Source: Enchytraeus crypticus
Taxonomy: Eukaryota > Annelida > Clitellata > Enchytraeida > Enchytraeidae
Direction of reading: 5' to 3'
NCBI GenBank assembly: GCA_905160935.1
Contig: CAJHZI010000424.1
Coordinates: 1,395,001 to 1,459,000 of the forward strand
Length of the DNA: 64,000 bases
Positions 21,719-34,507 of the stretch are shown here, in pieces (position 1 is the first letter of the stretch; the number at the start of each line of letters is the position of its first letter). The notes beneath the pieces were generated by a model. The model did no database searches, was not told where the DNA came from, and worked only from the letters and a program-made list of their open reading frames with translations. Made by a program: the position numbers and the translations under genes.

Positions 21719-23514
21719 ATTTTGAATAAATAAAACTGGCAAATCAAAATAATAAAGTTCCTAGGCGCCCATTTAAGAAACTCCGTCTGGAGGACCGCAA
21801 TCCCTTCCTAAGGAACTGACGCGTACTACCGTTTTAATCATTTACTCAATGGAATAAAATTGAGGACGGATTGGTGAAGAATAGGGTGCGAAGCATACTA
21901 ATTCTGAAATGTTCAGTGCTGCTTGTATTTACAACCTTTGGAATTGGCTGCATGCTGCAATAAATTCCATTAGTAACCTGGTACCATCAGACTGATTTAA
22001 GGGAACTGGGTCAAACCTCTATTTACAGACTTTTAACCAAGGTGGTTTCATTGTTCTAAAATGAAACGTCGCTTTTCAGTTTCCACTCATACTTTTTGTC
22101 CATCAGAAATAAAATAAAATTTGTAAATATAAAATATGGCTATGCATGTTGTTTCTTCATTTGATATTTATTCTAAACAACATTAGGTATTGTTCATTTT
22201 ATTATATACCCTTAATTTTCGTTCTAAAGTGCTAAAACCCAGGACTTAACATTTTCAATATGATTTTTCACGTTTTACATTTTAATTTGTGCTCATGAGT
22301 TGTTGTTTTTGTTGTAGTTGTTGTTGTTGTTTCTATAACCCACTGACAGAGTCAATTAGTAGCAGCACCAACAGCAGCAATAGTACTAGCAGTAGGCCTA
22401 CTAGTAGTAATAACGCTTTGACATCCGTTTTCTCATCTACGAATGATGTTAAGAACATATGTCACCACAAGTAGCCAACTGCTCACGACCGAGATTAAAT
22501 CCCGACTGCTGCGGCGGAAGAGTGAGTTAACGGTGAAGAGTCAATGGAACGTCAAGCAATCAACAGCGAATTTAACAAAATTAACAAATAATGCAATTTT
22601 TTTCGCAGATTTATCACAGATGGTGTTGATTAAGATGACTGTGCTACATAATTTTAATGTTAGAAGTCAGAGATCCTCGATAAGTCGCATTATGGTAAAC
22701 ATGGGCACGCAAAGAAGAAAAATAGCAACATATAGCATACCATATTAGTGTATTGAAGATTTGTTACTGAAAGATACCGAAAGCTGTAGTAAGAGGCATA
22801 GGTCAATTAAGTTAGCATTTTTCTTCTAAGAAATAAACCTCTCAAATATTGTTTAATTTTTTTAACTTACGTTCACACTTCTTTGGTTTTTGTAGTTTCC
22901 TAAATTACACGCTTGGTGCGCAATTTACTGACTTAGTTCTTTAAACGAATTTCAGAATGTTAATTCCAATATAAATGTTGTCATTTTGATAGGTGAACAG
23001 TGTGACATAGACAGACCAAGCACAGTTGTGATCGTAACTTCTGTCGCCTCAGTCAAGTTCTATGACGGTTGTTCAATGGATAACTCGCCTGTGAGTGGTA
23101 ACCAGGCCAGCGAAGCTCAAAGGCTGCAGCCTCAGGACTATCATCTCAGCGAAGAGGTCGTCGACAACGGCGATGAATACGATCAAGCAGCGATATTTAT
23201 TTGGCTGTTATGGTTCTTACAAGATCTCATCAATAATTGTAACATCCGTCTACGTAACACATAAAACGCCCTTCCTTTAATTCTTATCTCTTTACTTGGC
23301 TTTTGAATAATTTGTTGACTTGGCTTTAATTAGATGTCGATATTTATGGGTAGCTCAATTGTTGATACTGTTCTCAGCTTTCATCTTGCACTAAAGAGTA
23401 TTACGTTGAACTGTCTGTTGGCTAAACCGGTGCCTTTTACTGTTGTTGTTGTTGTTGTGTTGGCATGTTGCTTATTACTAACGATTTCCGTTAAGTTTGT
23501 TTTCCAATGAATAC
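21719..23514. other. Gene-free stretch with weak repeat traces
   Basis: Around 22410-22560 there is a degraded match to the (TTA)n-tailed repeat (CATCCGTTTTCTCATCTACG). A 92-codon open frame at 22986-23264 (plus strand) starts MIGEQCDIDRPSTVV and resembles nothing I know. GTT and GTAGTT triplet runs occur near 22300 and 23440. Confidence 0.5.
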
Positions 23515-24947
23515 ACTACATTTAGAGATGGGAATCGAACCGAACCGAACCCTAAAATCTAGAATTTTAACCGAACCGAACCGAACTCGAACCCAGACTC
23601 TGACCGAACCTGAACCAAACCTGAACCCAGACTCTGGCCGAACCAAACCGAACCCGAACCCATCCTCTGGCCGAACCCGAACCGAATCCGAACCCAGACT
23701 TCGTCCGAACCGAACTGAACCAAACTCTTGTAGTTCCTTTCTTCTTCGCCAGTCTGACATTAAATAAAGACAGTAAGAACAATAAAAATACATATTAGTT
23801 TTTGCATTTACTTGTCTTACAGTATCTAACAGCATAATTATTATATTCAGGTAAGGCTGGTTCCGACACAAATTTAAAAATGGTAGCGGTACAAAGGAGT
23901 GGTAGCGGGAAGCGAGACGGGTCTACAGAAGATAATGGATAGTCTGAATGATACGGCATGGAAATATGGAATGAAGATTAACATCACATAAACAAAAGTG
24001 ATGAGAGTATTTCATAAAAATCTGAAAATGCTTGACTCAATCTAGGTGGATTTGTTCTTGTTAAATTCAAATTATGAATTTGTTTCTAATTTTAGTGTGC
24101 CACCTTAATATTTTTGCAGCCAGATTTACAAATAATTATATATGGCATTCTATATGTGTTAAGACTATCTGGAGTAAATAATTTTGCACCATAGCAATGC
24201 AATAATTTCATAACTACTTTCGTAACTTCATAATTGATCTGAGAGTTTCAAATTTGAACCCTAAGGTAAATTATGAAGCTTATTACTGGTCAACTGATAG
24301 TAATCGGTGTATATTATGATCATTTTTCTAAGGAAGTACACGTGTTTACCAAATCACCTTAATTTGACATTTTTATGTTACTAAATTGCACTTTGTCTCT
24401 GAAATATTGGATCAAATTTTAGCCAAGACATTTCCACTTAATTATAAACGTATCTAATATAGTGGCTTAGTGACAAAATTTATTTTTAAATTGATGAAGC
24501 ATTCTATTTGCTCGTTATAATCAAGAAGAATATTTGAGATACAATAATAAAGCTAAATATCTTTATTATGAACATTTGTTGGTCAACTTAACAATATTTT
24601 AAGAAATGTACCGGAATAAATACCACTTCTCTCCTATTTTCATTGGCATATTTTTACCCAGGTGAAAAAATGTGGCAGCTATTAGGACTTAGTGAATTTT
24701 TAAGCATATTTACCAGAAGCCATTTTAAACATGTTTGTCATAACCGTGATTTTTATAAGTAAAGTTAAGCAATTGCAACACTATCCAAACCAAACCATTT
24801 CGAACTCGAATCGAACTCTTGCGAATTGGAAAGCAAGCCGAACCCGAACCCTTGTAAGAACCGAACCCGAACCGAACCGAACTTTCATTTTCAACGAACC
24901 GAACCGGAACTCTGGAAATTCATAAAATTCCTATCTCTAACTACATT
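23515..24947. mobile_element. hAT-like element with GAACC-rich subterminal repeats
   Basis: Perfect 8-bp duplications ACTACATT (23515-23522 and 24940-24947) flank an element (23523-24939) whose ends are TAGAGATGGGAAT and (inverted) TAGAGATAGGAAT. Just inside each end lie ~130-200 bp of CCGAACCGAACC-type repeats (23533-23735; 24780-24915). No transposase is visible. The interior holds a LINE family B fragment at 23893-24012. Confidence 0.85.
23893..24012 (+). mobile_element. LINE family B fragment inside the hAT-like element
   Basis: Matches the region around [14 protein letters not shown] and [17 protein letters not shown] of the copy at 32025-33885 (GGTAGCGGGAAGCGAGACGG, GATAATGGATAGTCTGAATG). 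Confidence 0.7.
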
Positions 24948-25180
24948 ACGATTTGCTATATTTATTAAGACTTTTTGAGAGAGTAAATTACTTATTAAAT
25001 TAATATATTTAATTAATTATTTCATGAAGTTTGATACTAATAACGGTTTCAGTTAAGTTTGTTTGCCAATGAATACAATACCTTACGACTTGCTATATTT
25101 ATTAAGACTTTTTGAAAAAGAGTGAATGTCTTATTAAATTAATATATTAATTTATTAATTAAGTTGGATAGGATAAATAG
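24941..25180. repeat. Diverged tandem duplication of the hAT insertion site
   Basis: AAGTTTGTTTGCCAATGAAT at 25056 repeats the left flank of the hAT-like element (23492), and ACTTGCTATATTTATTAAGA at 25088 repeats its right flank (24951). The unit at 25040-25180 is the uninterrupted version. Confidence 0.75.
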
Positions 25181-25496
25181 AGGATTGACTGATGATGTGG
25201 TATTGGACAGAGGGAAATGTAGAAGGTTAATTTGTATCCAGATCCTCGTTCAACTCAAGGCAAATTGACTTTGATGACGTCGATGATTATTTACTTAATT
25301 TAATTAATTATGCTTACGGGTCTGATAAATTATTGCGCTTGTATATAACGATTTACTAATTAATTAATAGTTAATGATTTACCTACCTGGAGCAACATGT
25401 ATCTCTCCCATAAAGTCAAATCAAAGCATACTTCTTTCAAACCTCCTTTGACCATGTTGGCTGTCTGTCCTTTTGATATATGCTACTATTTAATTT

Positions 25497-25675
25497 ATAA
25501 TAATAATAATAATAAATGTTTAACGTCCGTTTCCTCATCCAGGGATGATGTCAGGGACGTCCCCAACAGCACATATCACTACAGATAAATTCAACCAGAC
25601 CAATCTGCGAAAGAAATGTGCTGAGGAGAAGTAAGGTCCTAGACGAAAGCCAGTCCGGTGATAAAAAAATTTATG
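25497..25675 (-). repeat. Retroposon with (TTA)n tail
   Basis: Minus strand ends GGGACGTCCCTGACATCATC, GATGAGGAAACGGACGTTAA, then ACATTTATTATTATTATTAT. Its 5' part (TCACCGGACTGGC) matches the copy at 48664-48840. The terminal domain is related to that of SINE family A. Confidence 0.75.
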
Positions 25676-25785
25676 GTTCTTACAGATTATTTAGGAGTAC
25701 ATATGTGTAGGCTTATATGCACCATTAGTGAATATATACCTACATATATGTTATTTATTTTGGTATTCAAGGTTGTATTCATGGT

Positions 25786-25940
25786 TTAATAATAATAAAG
25801 GTTTTATAATAAAGGGTTAACATCCGTTTCCTCATACAAGGATGGTGTCAGGGGCGTCCCCCTCACATATCACAAGAAATCGATTCACCCGAAACGATCT
25901 TGAAAAAAACCTGTGCTGAAGAGTATGTGTTTCAAATCGA
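25786..25940 (-). repeat. Retroposon with (TTA)n tail, second copy
   Basis: Same terminal domain (GAGGAAACGGATGTTAAC) with a shorter, degraded TTATTA tail. Confidence 0.7.
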
Positions 25941-25944
25941 GTTT

Positions 25945-28025
25945 TTTAATGAGGCTTTATTAAGGTAGCTTTCTCAAGGTTGTGTGACCATTAATCTTCT
26001 CTTCCCGCTTTTTAGTTGACCTCGTTTATGGTTTTCACGCTCTATTTCAAGGTCGGAGCGCTATTAATCTCTTATAACAGGCATCTCTCTTCTCAAGGTT
26101 TCAAGGTTTCAAGGTCATTCATATCTTGTATACCAGTGATTGATCTTCAAGGTTATTGTCGGCCTTCACTATCGGTAAAAGCCTTGAGAGCGTTTCTCGA
26201 ACACTTGCTAATTTTGGGGAATTACATATTATGAATATACAGTTATGCATATTGTGTCAAGGTAATATTAGGCCTATATCCCTGAGAATACTAATTAATG
26301 CGTATATATATTTGTTATAGGACCTACATGTATGTTTACTGCATACATGGCCTAGTAAATTCTATTCCTTATAAGTATAGTTTATAACTCTCTTGAAGGA
26401 TATGAATAAATCTTGTTAAAAGTTGCATATAACGCTTTTGGATCAGAATACGATGATGCTCTGATCAGAGTCAGCTGATCAATTTGATGCTTAGAACTGT
26501 ACTAGGATGCAGAAGTCGGGATTCGAATCAATTCACCCTGCCTCAATTGAAAGTCAGAAAAATATTTATAGCAAAAGTTAAAAAACGCGTTATCCTTATT
26601 TTGCAAATTGACACTTTCTCCTCACCAAGAACATAGCTGCAGGTTTAACAGTATAACAGTGATTCTAAACCTTTAGTTTTGATTGTTATTATTTTCAATA
26701 TCAAGGGGAAGTGTCTAGAATTAGGATAAAAGGTAACGCCCAGTCACGTAGACCTAAAGTTAAAACTTCATTATTGCAGGAAAGCTTGACGTCGTTGACG
26801 TCAACAATTAAAGATGCTCTGATAGAATAGGAATAAAATTATAATTAAATTTTTAGGTTCAAAATTAAAATATAGCAATACATTTTAATTTTGAACCTTT
26901 CTAATTTGTGCTAACATCTTTTCAAGTAAAATAGTTAGGCCCTATATAAACTTATGATAGTTAAGTCATCACTTTATATACAATGTGGCTGCCAAGGGCA
27001 CTTTTGGACAAAGTGGACACGATGATAGTAGACAATTTTTAAATATGGCTGCAGAGGATACATATGTTACAGTTGTTATTGTAGTTGTTGTTGAAAAAAG
27101 AACAACATAGAATAGAATGAACAAAGAGATGTATTACAAGCGCCAATATATTGATAAATTATTTTTAAATTCCACGAACAAACGCTTCAAATAACATACA
27201 ATAAGCAAGCACGAAGGCATTCAAGGTTAAATAAATAATAATTGTAAGATATCCAATGCTAATAAATTTAGTACAGCACATTCGGCGCTCATACTTGATA
27301 AAATTCAACGAAGTTCAGTATTAAAACAGGGTAAAACTACCGACAGAACATTAAACTAAAAGCGGTGAACATGTGCAAGCTATCAGACCTAATATCAGGC
27401 CTAATATTAGTTTTCAATGTTGTCATCATTTTATAGCTTATTCATCTCGCGCAGTGTTTCTGTGTGAGTTATAAGTATCGCAGAATGCTTAAATTTTTAC
27501 ACAAAGGCGTAGAATTAGGTCTTTGAAATCACTCTAGCTCTTCAAACATTTAGTTTTACTCGAAGTTCTCTGTCTGTATATTGAGGCCGAAAGTGAAATT
27601 TAAAAAACGAATAGCTAGATTAAATTATTTCTTTCTGTATCGTTAAATGAGTTTTGCTCATATGTTCGAGAAAAGGTGATCTGCGTAGAATAATGAGATA
27701 ATCATGCAAATATACATGTCTCTCTCAAACTTTTGATTTTCGTACATACTACAGTATGTTGTATTTCAATATCAGAAATAGTTGCTTGCCATTTAATAGG
27801 TGTGCAGGAAATATGTAGGCCTACACAGTGTAGATATTTCCGTTTAGAAACATAAGTCTAATTCTATATGAACTCAATTTCTCCTCTGAATCAGAGTAGA
27901 ACATATATAAATTATATCAAAGGTTATTCACAGAACATATATGTACTTCTAAAAAAACGTCAAAGGTACTTTGAATCATATATGATTTTTATTGTTTTGT
28001 TGTCTTTTAAAACGAATATATGTAG
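25945..28025. other. Gene-free AT-rich stretch downstream of filamin
   Basis: No coding region is supported. TCAAGGTTTCAAGGTTTCAA runs occur at 26093-26115. A 16-bp-arm hairpin (AGGTTCAAAATTAAAA) lies at 26855-26898. Nothing else is recognised. Confidence 0.5.
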
Positions 28026-28029
28026 CCTA

Positions 28030-28262
28030 AACAGCGATGCGAAATAACAACTTTATTTCCGCAATAGATTAACTTAATGAAGCACTAATTTACTCATAAC
28101 ACAAAGCAGAAATTCATAACATTAGTATTTTACAGAGTTTCAAATGCTCATTGATGTCAGCTATTCCTCCATAGCCAATGGTGACAGGTTGCTGCGCGCA
28201 CAGCTAATTGCCCAGCAATGTGACGACGGTTTCTATTGGGCGGCGAATCTATATAACGTCCT
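28030..28262 (-). other. Candidate filamin 3' UTR
   Basis: Directly downstream of the TAG. A canonical AATAAA lies on the minus strand at 28052-28057, about 206 bases after the stop. The exact cleavage site cannot be seen. Confidence 0.5.
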
Positions 28263-28450
28263 CTATTGGGCGTTGATTCTGAACGGGCTGCCTGGTATGT
28301 GCTGGTCGCCCCACTTGACTACTAGCACGTACTGGCCGGGCATGCTCAGGCGATACTTGACTGTGTACTGAAGACGGCCTAGATGTATAGCTGTGAGGTG
28401 TTCGCAAGGCACGGTAGGACCCGCTATTCCCATCAATAGCATGTTGAAAC
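28263..28450 (-). CDS. Filamin exon 29: C-terminal dimerisation repeat and stop
   Basis: Reads [56 protein letters not shown], then TAG at 28263-28265. It corresponds to vertebrate repeat 24 (NNMLLVGVHGPRTPCEE ... VVKWGDEHIPGSP). Filamins dimerise through this repeat. Confidence 0.96.
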
Positions 28451-31400
28451 CTGAAAATATCCGTCAGTAGCGAATAATCCTGGCAGAATATGTAATTCTT
28501 GTATGTTATTGTATTATTACTTATTCAATTACTTTATTATAATTATTATAGTACTGCGTACTTTATTATACTTATTATATTATTTTTGAAATCGTAGTGG
28601 AGGTGTCTGGAAAGGTATATGGTCAGTTTACTTCTTTAGAATTGCTAGATCAGATAGAAGTTTCGTTAGTTGGTACGATATATTATGTTAAGCTATAGCG
28701 AGATTGTTGATAGTAAGAGTTGATTGAAAGTAACATATTCATAAAATATTTAGACAATTATAAAGATATTTCTTGTATCTCAGTGATTTCATATTTGAAT
28801 ATAGAGCTACTAATATTATTTGATACGCATTATGAGCGTTAAAATTGTTATATGGAACATCTAAGTTAATGCCGTTATGCGATATAAAATCGATCGTATT
28901 CGATGAAAACGATATTTGTGACTGTTAAGTAATATATTCTCAGCTTAGATAGTTCTCTGAGCTTCAGCAAGCCTTCTTTTTGATGAACATTCAGGAAAAT
29001 TCTAACTGAAATTCACCAAAAAGCATGAAAAATCTTTACTAAAAACATTAATAAAGTTTAACGTCCGTTTCCTCCTCCAAGAATGACGACAGATAAGACG
29101 TCATCTTTGGACTGACTTAGGTAAAACCTTATCTAAAGATGAACAAGTACATTCTCAGATATAATGAATAAATCCAAGAATAGAATCTGAGCTATGGACT
29201 ACGTGTAGAATTGGATAGAACAGGTAACCCAGATTATTATGACTTAGATAAGCAATTATAACTTAGGCCTAATATCTTATCTCAAATTAACAACTAAGTT
29301 CTACATGTATATAAAACATTTTATCCAACAATTGAATCTGGGCTATGTAGAATTAGACAGAACAGGTAACCCACCAGCGCTCGATCCATCGATAGAGAAC
29401 ATGGTCTCCTGGTTAACAACTGCTTGATGTAACCCGGGGCCGCTGGCTCGAACCTTGCTGGCGTCACCTGCTGCTGGCTGCTGCAGCTGCTGAACCTGTT
29501 GTTGCTGCTGCAGCTGCTGAAACTGCTGCTGAGCGTGCTGGGTGGTCGTTATCGTAGTTGTCTTGGTAACTGTTTCCATGACGACGCGAGATTCTTCTGC
29601 GAATTGGGCAGGCTTTCCGGCTCCTGGAAAGGAGAATATGACAGCTTGTAGTTAAGTGACGTGAATTAAGTAGATAACCATGGTGTAAATAGAATATTAG
29701 TTAAGTGATGTGAATTAAGTAGATAACTGTTATGTAAAGTAAGAAGAATATGACACCTAGTTGTTAACGTGATGCGAATTAAGTAGATAACCATGCTAAA
29801 GAATATGACAGCTAGTAGTTAAGTGATGTGAATTAAGTAGATAACCATGATGTAAAGTGAGAAACTTCTCTCTCTCTCTCTCTTTCTTTTATCTGTCAAA
29901 ATGTCTGAATTTTTTCGGGTTGTTTCCTGCGCTTTAGAAAGCCTCCTTATCAATCGAAATTTCTTGAACATTCTTCGAGAATTTTGAATTTCTCTCTTAG
30001 TTTAGCTGTTGGTTGGTTCATTATACAAGAGTGAGGAAACTGACGTTAAACTTATCTTTACCAGCTTTAATATAGTATTACATTGCTTACAATCCTCTGC
30101 TTTCTCGAGTTTTTAAAACAGTTCTCTTATAGTGTCACGTCTTGCACTACATCGCCCAATAGATCACCATCCAGGGAAAACAAGGTCAAGATTCAAATCT
30201 TTGATTTAACTTCTATTTCACTCCTCTCAGAAATAACAATTCCTTGAATTCTATTCCAGAAGTTACAATTTGAATTTTATATTTCTTTTCCTTTCTTCAT
30301 CAAAACTGTGAGGGAAATTTTTTATTTCTTAAAAAAATAGAAACAACAAAACTACACTACGGGCGTGAACATTAGATATAATATGATATCTATGTAGTAC
30401 TTTGCTATCATATAAGCGCTTGCATTCTATGGCTGGAACCAGTGGCGATGATGGTAAGATATTCGACCGCGGATCAGTATTTTCAGGTTCAAATCCTGGA
30501 CTCTCCCGTAGCTGACATCGCTTTCGAGTGAGAAAACTGACGTTAATATTAGCTTAACCAGCTTTAGCTTTACCTATCATTATATCATTTCATTGTACCA
30601 AATACTCGTGATATCTTACTGGATATTATCATCATCATCATCATCATTATCATCATCATCATCATCCTCCCTTGAATCCCAGTTTAACTAGGGTCGGGAT
30701 ACGAATAGACTATCTCAAATCCTCTCTGTCTTACACCACACCTCCAGCCAATCCCTATTTGAGACTTTTCAATTCGTTTAAATTTTTGTAGCAATTTCTG
30801 GAGCCTAGGCGCTCACCAACCGAATGCCCTTTCTGACGTTGGTATTGATCTTAGTGCTTTAGTCGCCTTCTACGACACGTGCAGTCACCGGTTGATCAAT
30901 TCTTCAAACAACCCGGACACAACACGGGGAATCTTACTGGATATCATAAGCAATATTATCAATATACGTTATATAATCAATATACTATTCGTTCATATGA
31001 CAACTCAAAAAACCTTCAATGCGGGCCCTGAACGGGCTTCCAGGTATGTGGGCATTGCCCGCGTACTTGATCGTGATGATGTAATCCCCGGGGGCGAGGG
31101 GAGTGTAGGAGAACTCGTAGCCCTCTTCCACCTCCCTCGACTGCAGCTCCACCTTCGAGGGGCCACTGATGCCTATCGATAGGGCGCCGCTACCAGCATT
31201 GGCCGTGTTTACTATGAATTTACAGATCTGACCTGTTAACAGTAACCATCAATCAATTAATTAATCGATGTTTTTGTTGAATAATTAAGCATAGGGACGG
31301 ATGAGAAGCTACATCGTTCATTATACACTAGAAGATCAGTCATTCGAAGGTCAATCGCTTGAAGGTCAATCACTTGAAGGTCAATCCCTTTAAGATCAAT

Positions 31401-34400
31401 CACTTGAAGGTCAATCCTATTGAACGGCAATCACTTGAAGCTCAGTCACTTGATGGTCAATCACTCGAAGATCAGTCATTTGAAGGTTAATCACGCAAAG
31501 GTGCTGAGCTGGTGGCTTGTTGGCAAGTTTTCAAAAGCCTCAGAAGGTGCAGGGTACCAATCCAGTGCTCTCCCTGTTACTGACATGCTTTTCGAGCAGC
31601 AAACTGACGATAAACTTAGCTTTGGCCTCAGGTCAGTCATTCGAAGGTGGTATCGAAAATGTTAATGATTCGAAGAGTTCATTTTATTTAACACTTCTTA
31701 TATCAAATCGAATGTGACACATTGGCAGATCAATCAAGACAATCAATCGAAGGTCTACAACAGGAATGTTAATAAAGGTTATCGCATGGTCTAACGAATA
31801 GAGCGCTAATTAACAGCAGGCCCTGCCGACTGGATGGCTCTGCGTGTAGCTCGCTTGCCTTGTAAACCCCACATGATCTTCTCTATTGTTCCAATATTTA
31901 TGTTTCTTATAAGTAATGACCTGTGGTAGCAACTCATTTACAAACACTATATATAAGACTGCCAAACAGTAATTAATGTCTCAATAGCGTAGGGGTATAG
32001 AATAATGTCTCAATAGCGAAGGAAATATAGAAGCTTAAACAGTGAACTTAGAAGAATTACAGACAAAGCAAAAGATCATTGGTGGAGTGAAAAGTGTGAT
32101 GATTTAGCAGAATATGATAGAAGAGGGAGGTCGGATCTATTATACCAGGAATTCAGGATATTAACAAGAAACGATAAGAAAAAGAAAGGAGATACAAAGA
32201 ACATTAGTATAATGAGTAAAGATAGGGAATTGAAGACAGAGCTGGAAGAAGTAAAAGAAAGATGGTGATGATATGTAGAGTAATTGTATGATAAGGCTGG
32301 GAAACCAGTTCAAGAGGATTTTAAAATAGACGAAGAAAATATCATAGAAGATGATAAAAGGGGCCCGATTTAATGAAGGAGGAAATTTATTCTGCAATTA
32401 ACAGTATGAAGAAGGGGAAGGCAGCCGGAATAGATGAAATCCCAGCAGAATTCTTGAAAATGTTGGAAGGAGAACCACTCAAAAAGTTAATGGAGGTATG
32501 TATGAAAGTGTACTATACATGTATTTGGCCAGACGACTTTACCAAGTCAGTGATGATTCCAATTCCCAAAAAAGCAAATGCTGTGGAGTGTTCGGACTAC
32601 AGAACAATCAGCTTAATACCTCATGAATCGAAGATCTTATTAAAGATAGTAAATAATCGCATTCAGTCGAAACCAGAGATGATACTGAGCAAGACACAAT
32701 TTGGTTTTAGTAAAGGATGCGGCACAAGAGAAGCAATTGGAGTAATGCGGATTCTTTGCGAAAGAAGCTTAGCATATGGAAATGACGTTTTTATATGCTT
32801 TGTAGACTTCGAGAAGGCCTTTGACAGGATTGATTGGATAACGATGATGATTATCTTAAAAAGAATAGGAATTGACTGGAGAGATTGAAGACTAATTTTG
32901 AAATTGTACGTGAATCAAAGAGCAGTAATCAAAATCCAACAAGAATACTCAGAAGAAGGTGAAATAGGACGTGGAGTAGGACAAGATTATAGCATTTCGC
33001 CGCTGATGTTTAACATTTACGCTGAGGCAATTATGGAGGAAGCCATGGAAGACTTGGAAGAAGGAATAAAGGTAGGAGGGAATTTGTTACAAGATGTACG
33101 ATTTGCAGATGACCAAGGAATGGTAGCGGGCAGCGAGATTGGATTGCAGAAGATAATGGATAGGCTGAATGATACGGCCCTAAGATATGGCATGAAGATT
33201 AATATAAAAAAGACCAAGGTTATGAGAGTGTCCAATAATAAAGGTGAAGTTATTATCACAATAAATAGTACGAAATTGGAACAGGTAAGGAGTTTCAAAT
33301 ATTTGGGTCATACTGTAACCGATGATGGGAAATGTGAGACGGAAATATGCAATAGGATTGCACAAGCAAAAGCAGCCTTTTGTAGTAGAAAAGAACTATT
33401 AACAAAACGTCTAAAGAAAGACACAAAGATAAAGATAGTGAACACTTTGGTTTAGACCACGCTATTGTATGGATGTGAAACATGGACCTTAACGAAGGAA
33501 GATATTAGGAAACTGGAGGCATTGGAAATGTGGATTTGGAGAAGAATGGAGAGGATTAGCTGGACTCAAAAGGTTACAAATGAGGAAGTCCTGGAGAGAG
33601 TTGGCACAGATAGACAGTTGATAAATGTATTAAGAAATAGGAAGAAGAGATGGATAGGACACATTCTAAGGGGGGAAGGTCTATTAAAAGAGGTCATAGA
33701 AGGTGGAATGGAAGGAAAAAGAGGCAGGGGCAGGCCGAGATTAGGTATGTTAGATGATTTAAAGACCCACTCCTATGCTCCTATGTGGAAATGAAGAGAA
33801 AGGCGGAAGACAGCGAAGAGTGGAGGCGTTATGTACCATGGACCTACCAGTAGGCAGTGCACTAAGAGAGAGCGTAGGGGTAACGTCATGAATTTTTAAA
33901 TGGCTTATCCTGAGGTGAATTGAACCCTTGTGGGTTCAAATCCCAGACGCGCTGATCTGAGAGCAAAATCTCTGACATTCACTGGACTGGTTATACGGAA
34001 AATGGTCTAAATTGCCTAACGATTTAAACATGTGGTATTAAAGGTGATAGATTTCAAAGCAGTTGATCATTTCACTATAATGCTTGCTTACGTTTTACTT
34101 TTAGTAGTTTTCATATTCGTATTCTTATTCTTGCTCTCTTAGTGGTACAATGAGAAGAAGGAAGAATTCCTAACCTGTGTTTCCTTTCACGAGCCCATCA
34201 CCGTAAGCAATGACCTTCCCGGCGTCAGCGTCCTGACGTCCCACCTGTACGGGATAGGGACTTCCGGGCACGTGATTACCGTTCAGCTTCACGTGGACGT
34301 GATGAACGCCTGACTCCCGAGGTACGAAATTCACTGCGTACTTATCTGTAGCAGCAAATATGACTATCTAGATACTTTAATTTGTTATTTAGTTATTACA

Positions 34401-34473
34401 CAATATAACTTAATAAAGCATAGCCTTCTTTGAATGAAAGCTAGAAGGATAGAGGGAGAGAGAGAGCTGGAGT

Positions 34474-34507
<34 letters not shown>

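Noticed and set aside
22986-23264. 92-codon plus-strand frame starting MIGEQCDIDRPS considered as a gene.
   Set aside because: No recognised domain, no clear promoter or splice context; kept only as a note in the region entry.
28144-28371. 75-codon plus-strand frame at the end of the gene.
   Set aside because: It overlaps exon 29 on the opposite strand and shows no independent evidence.
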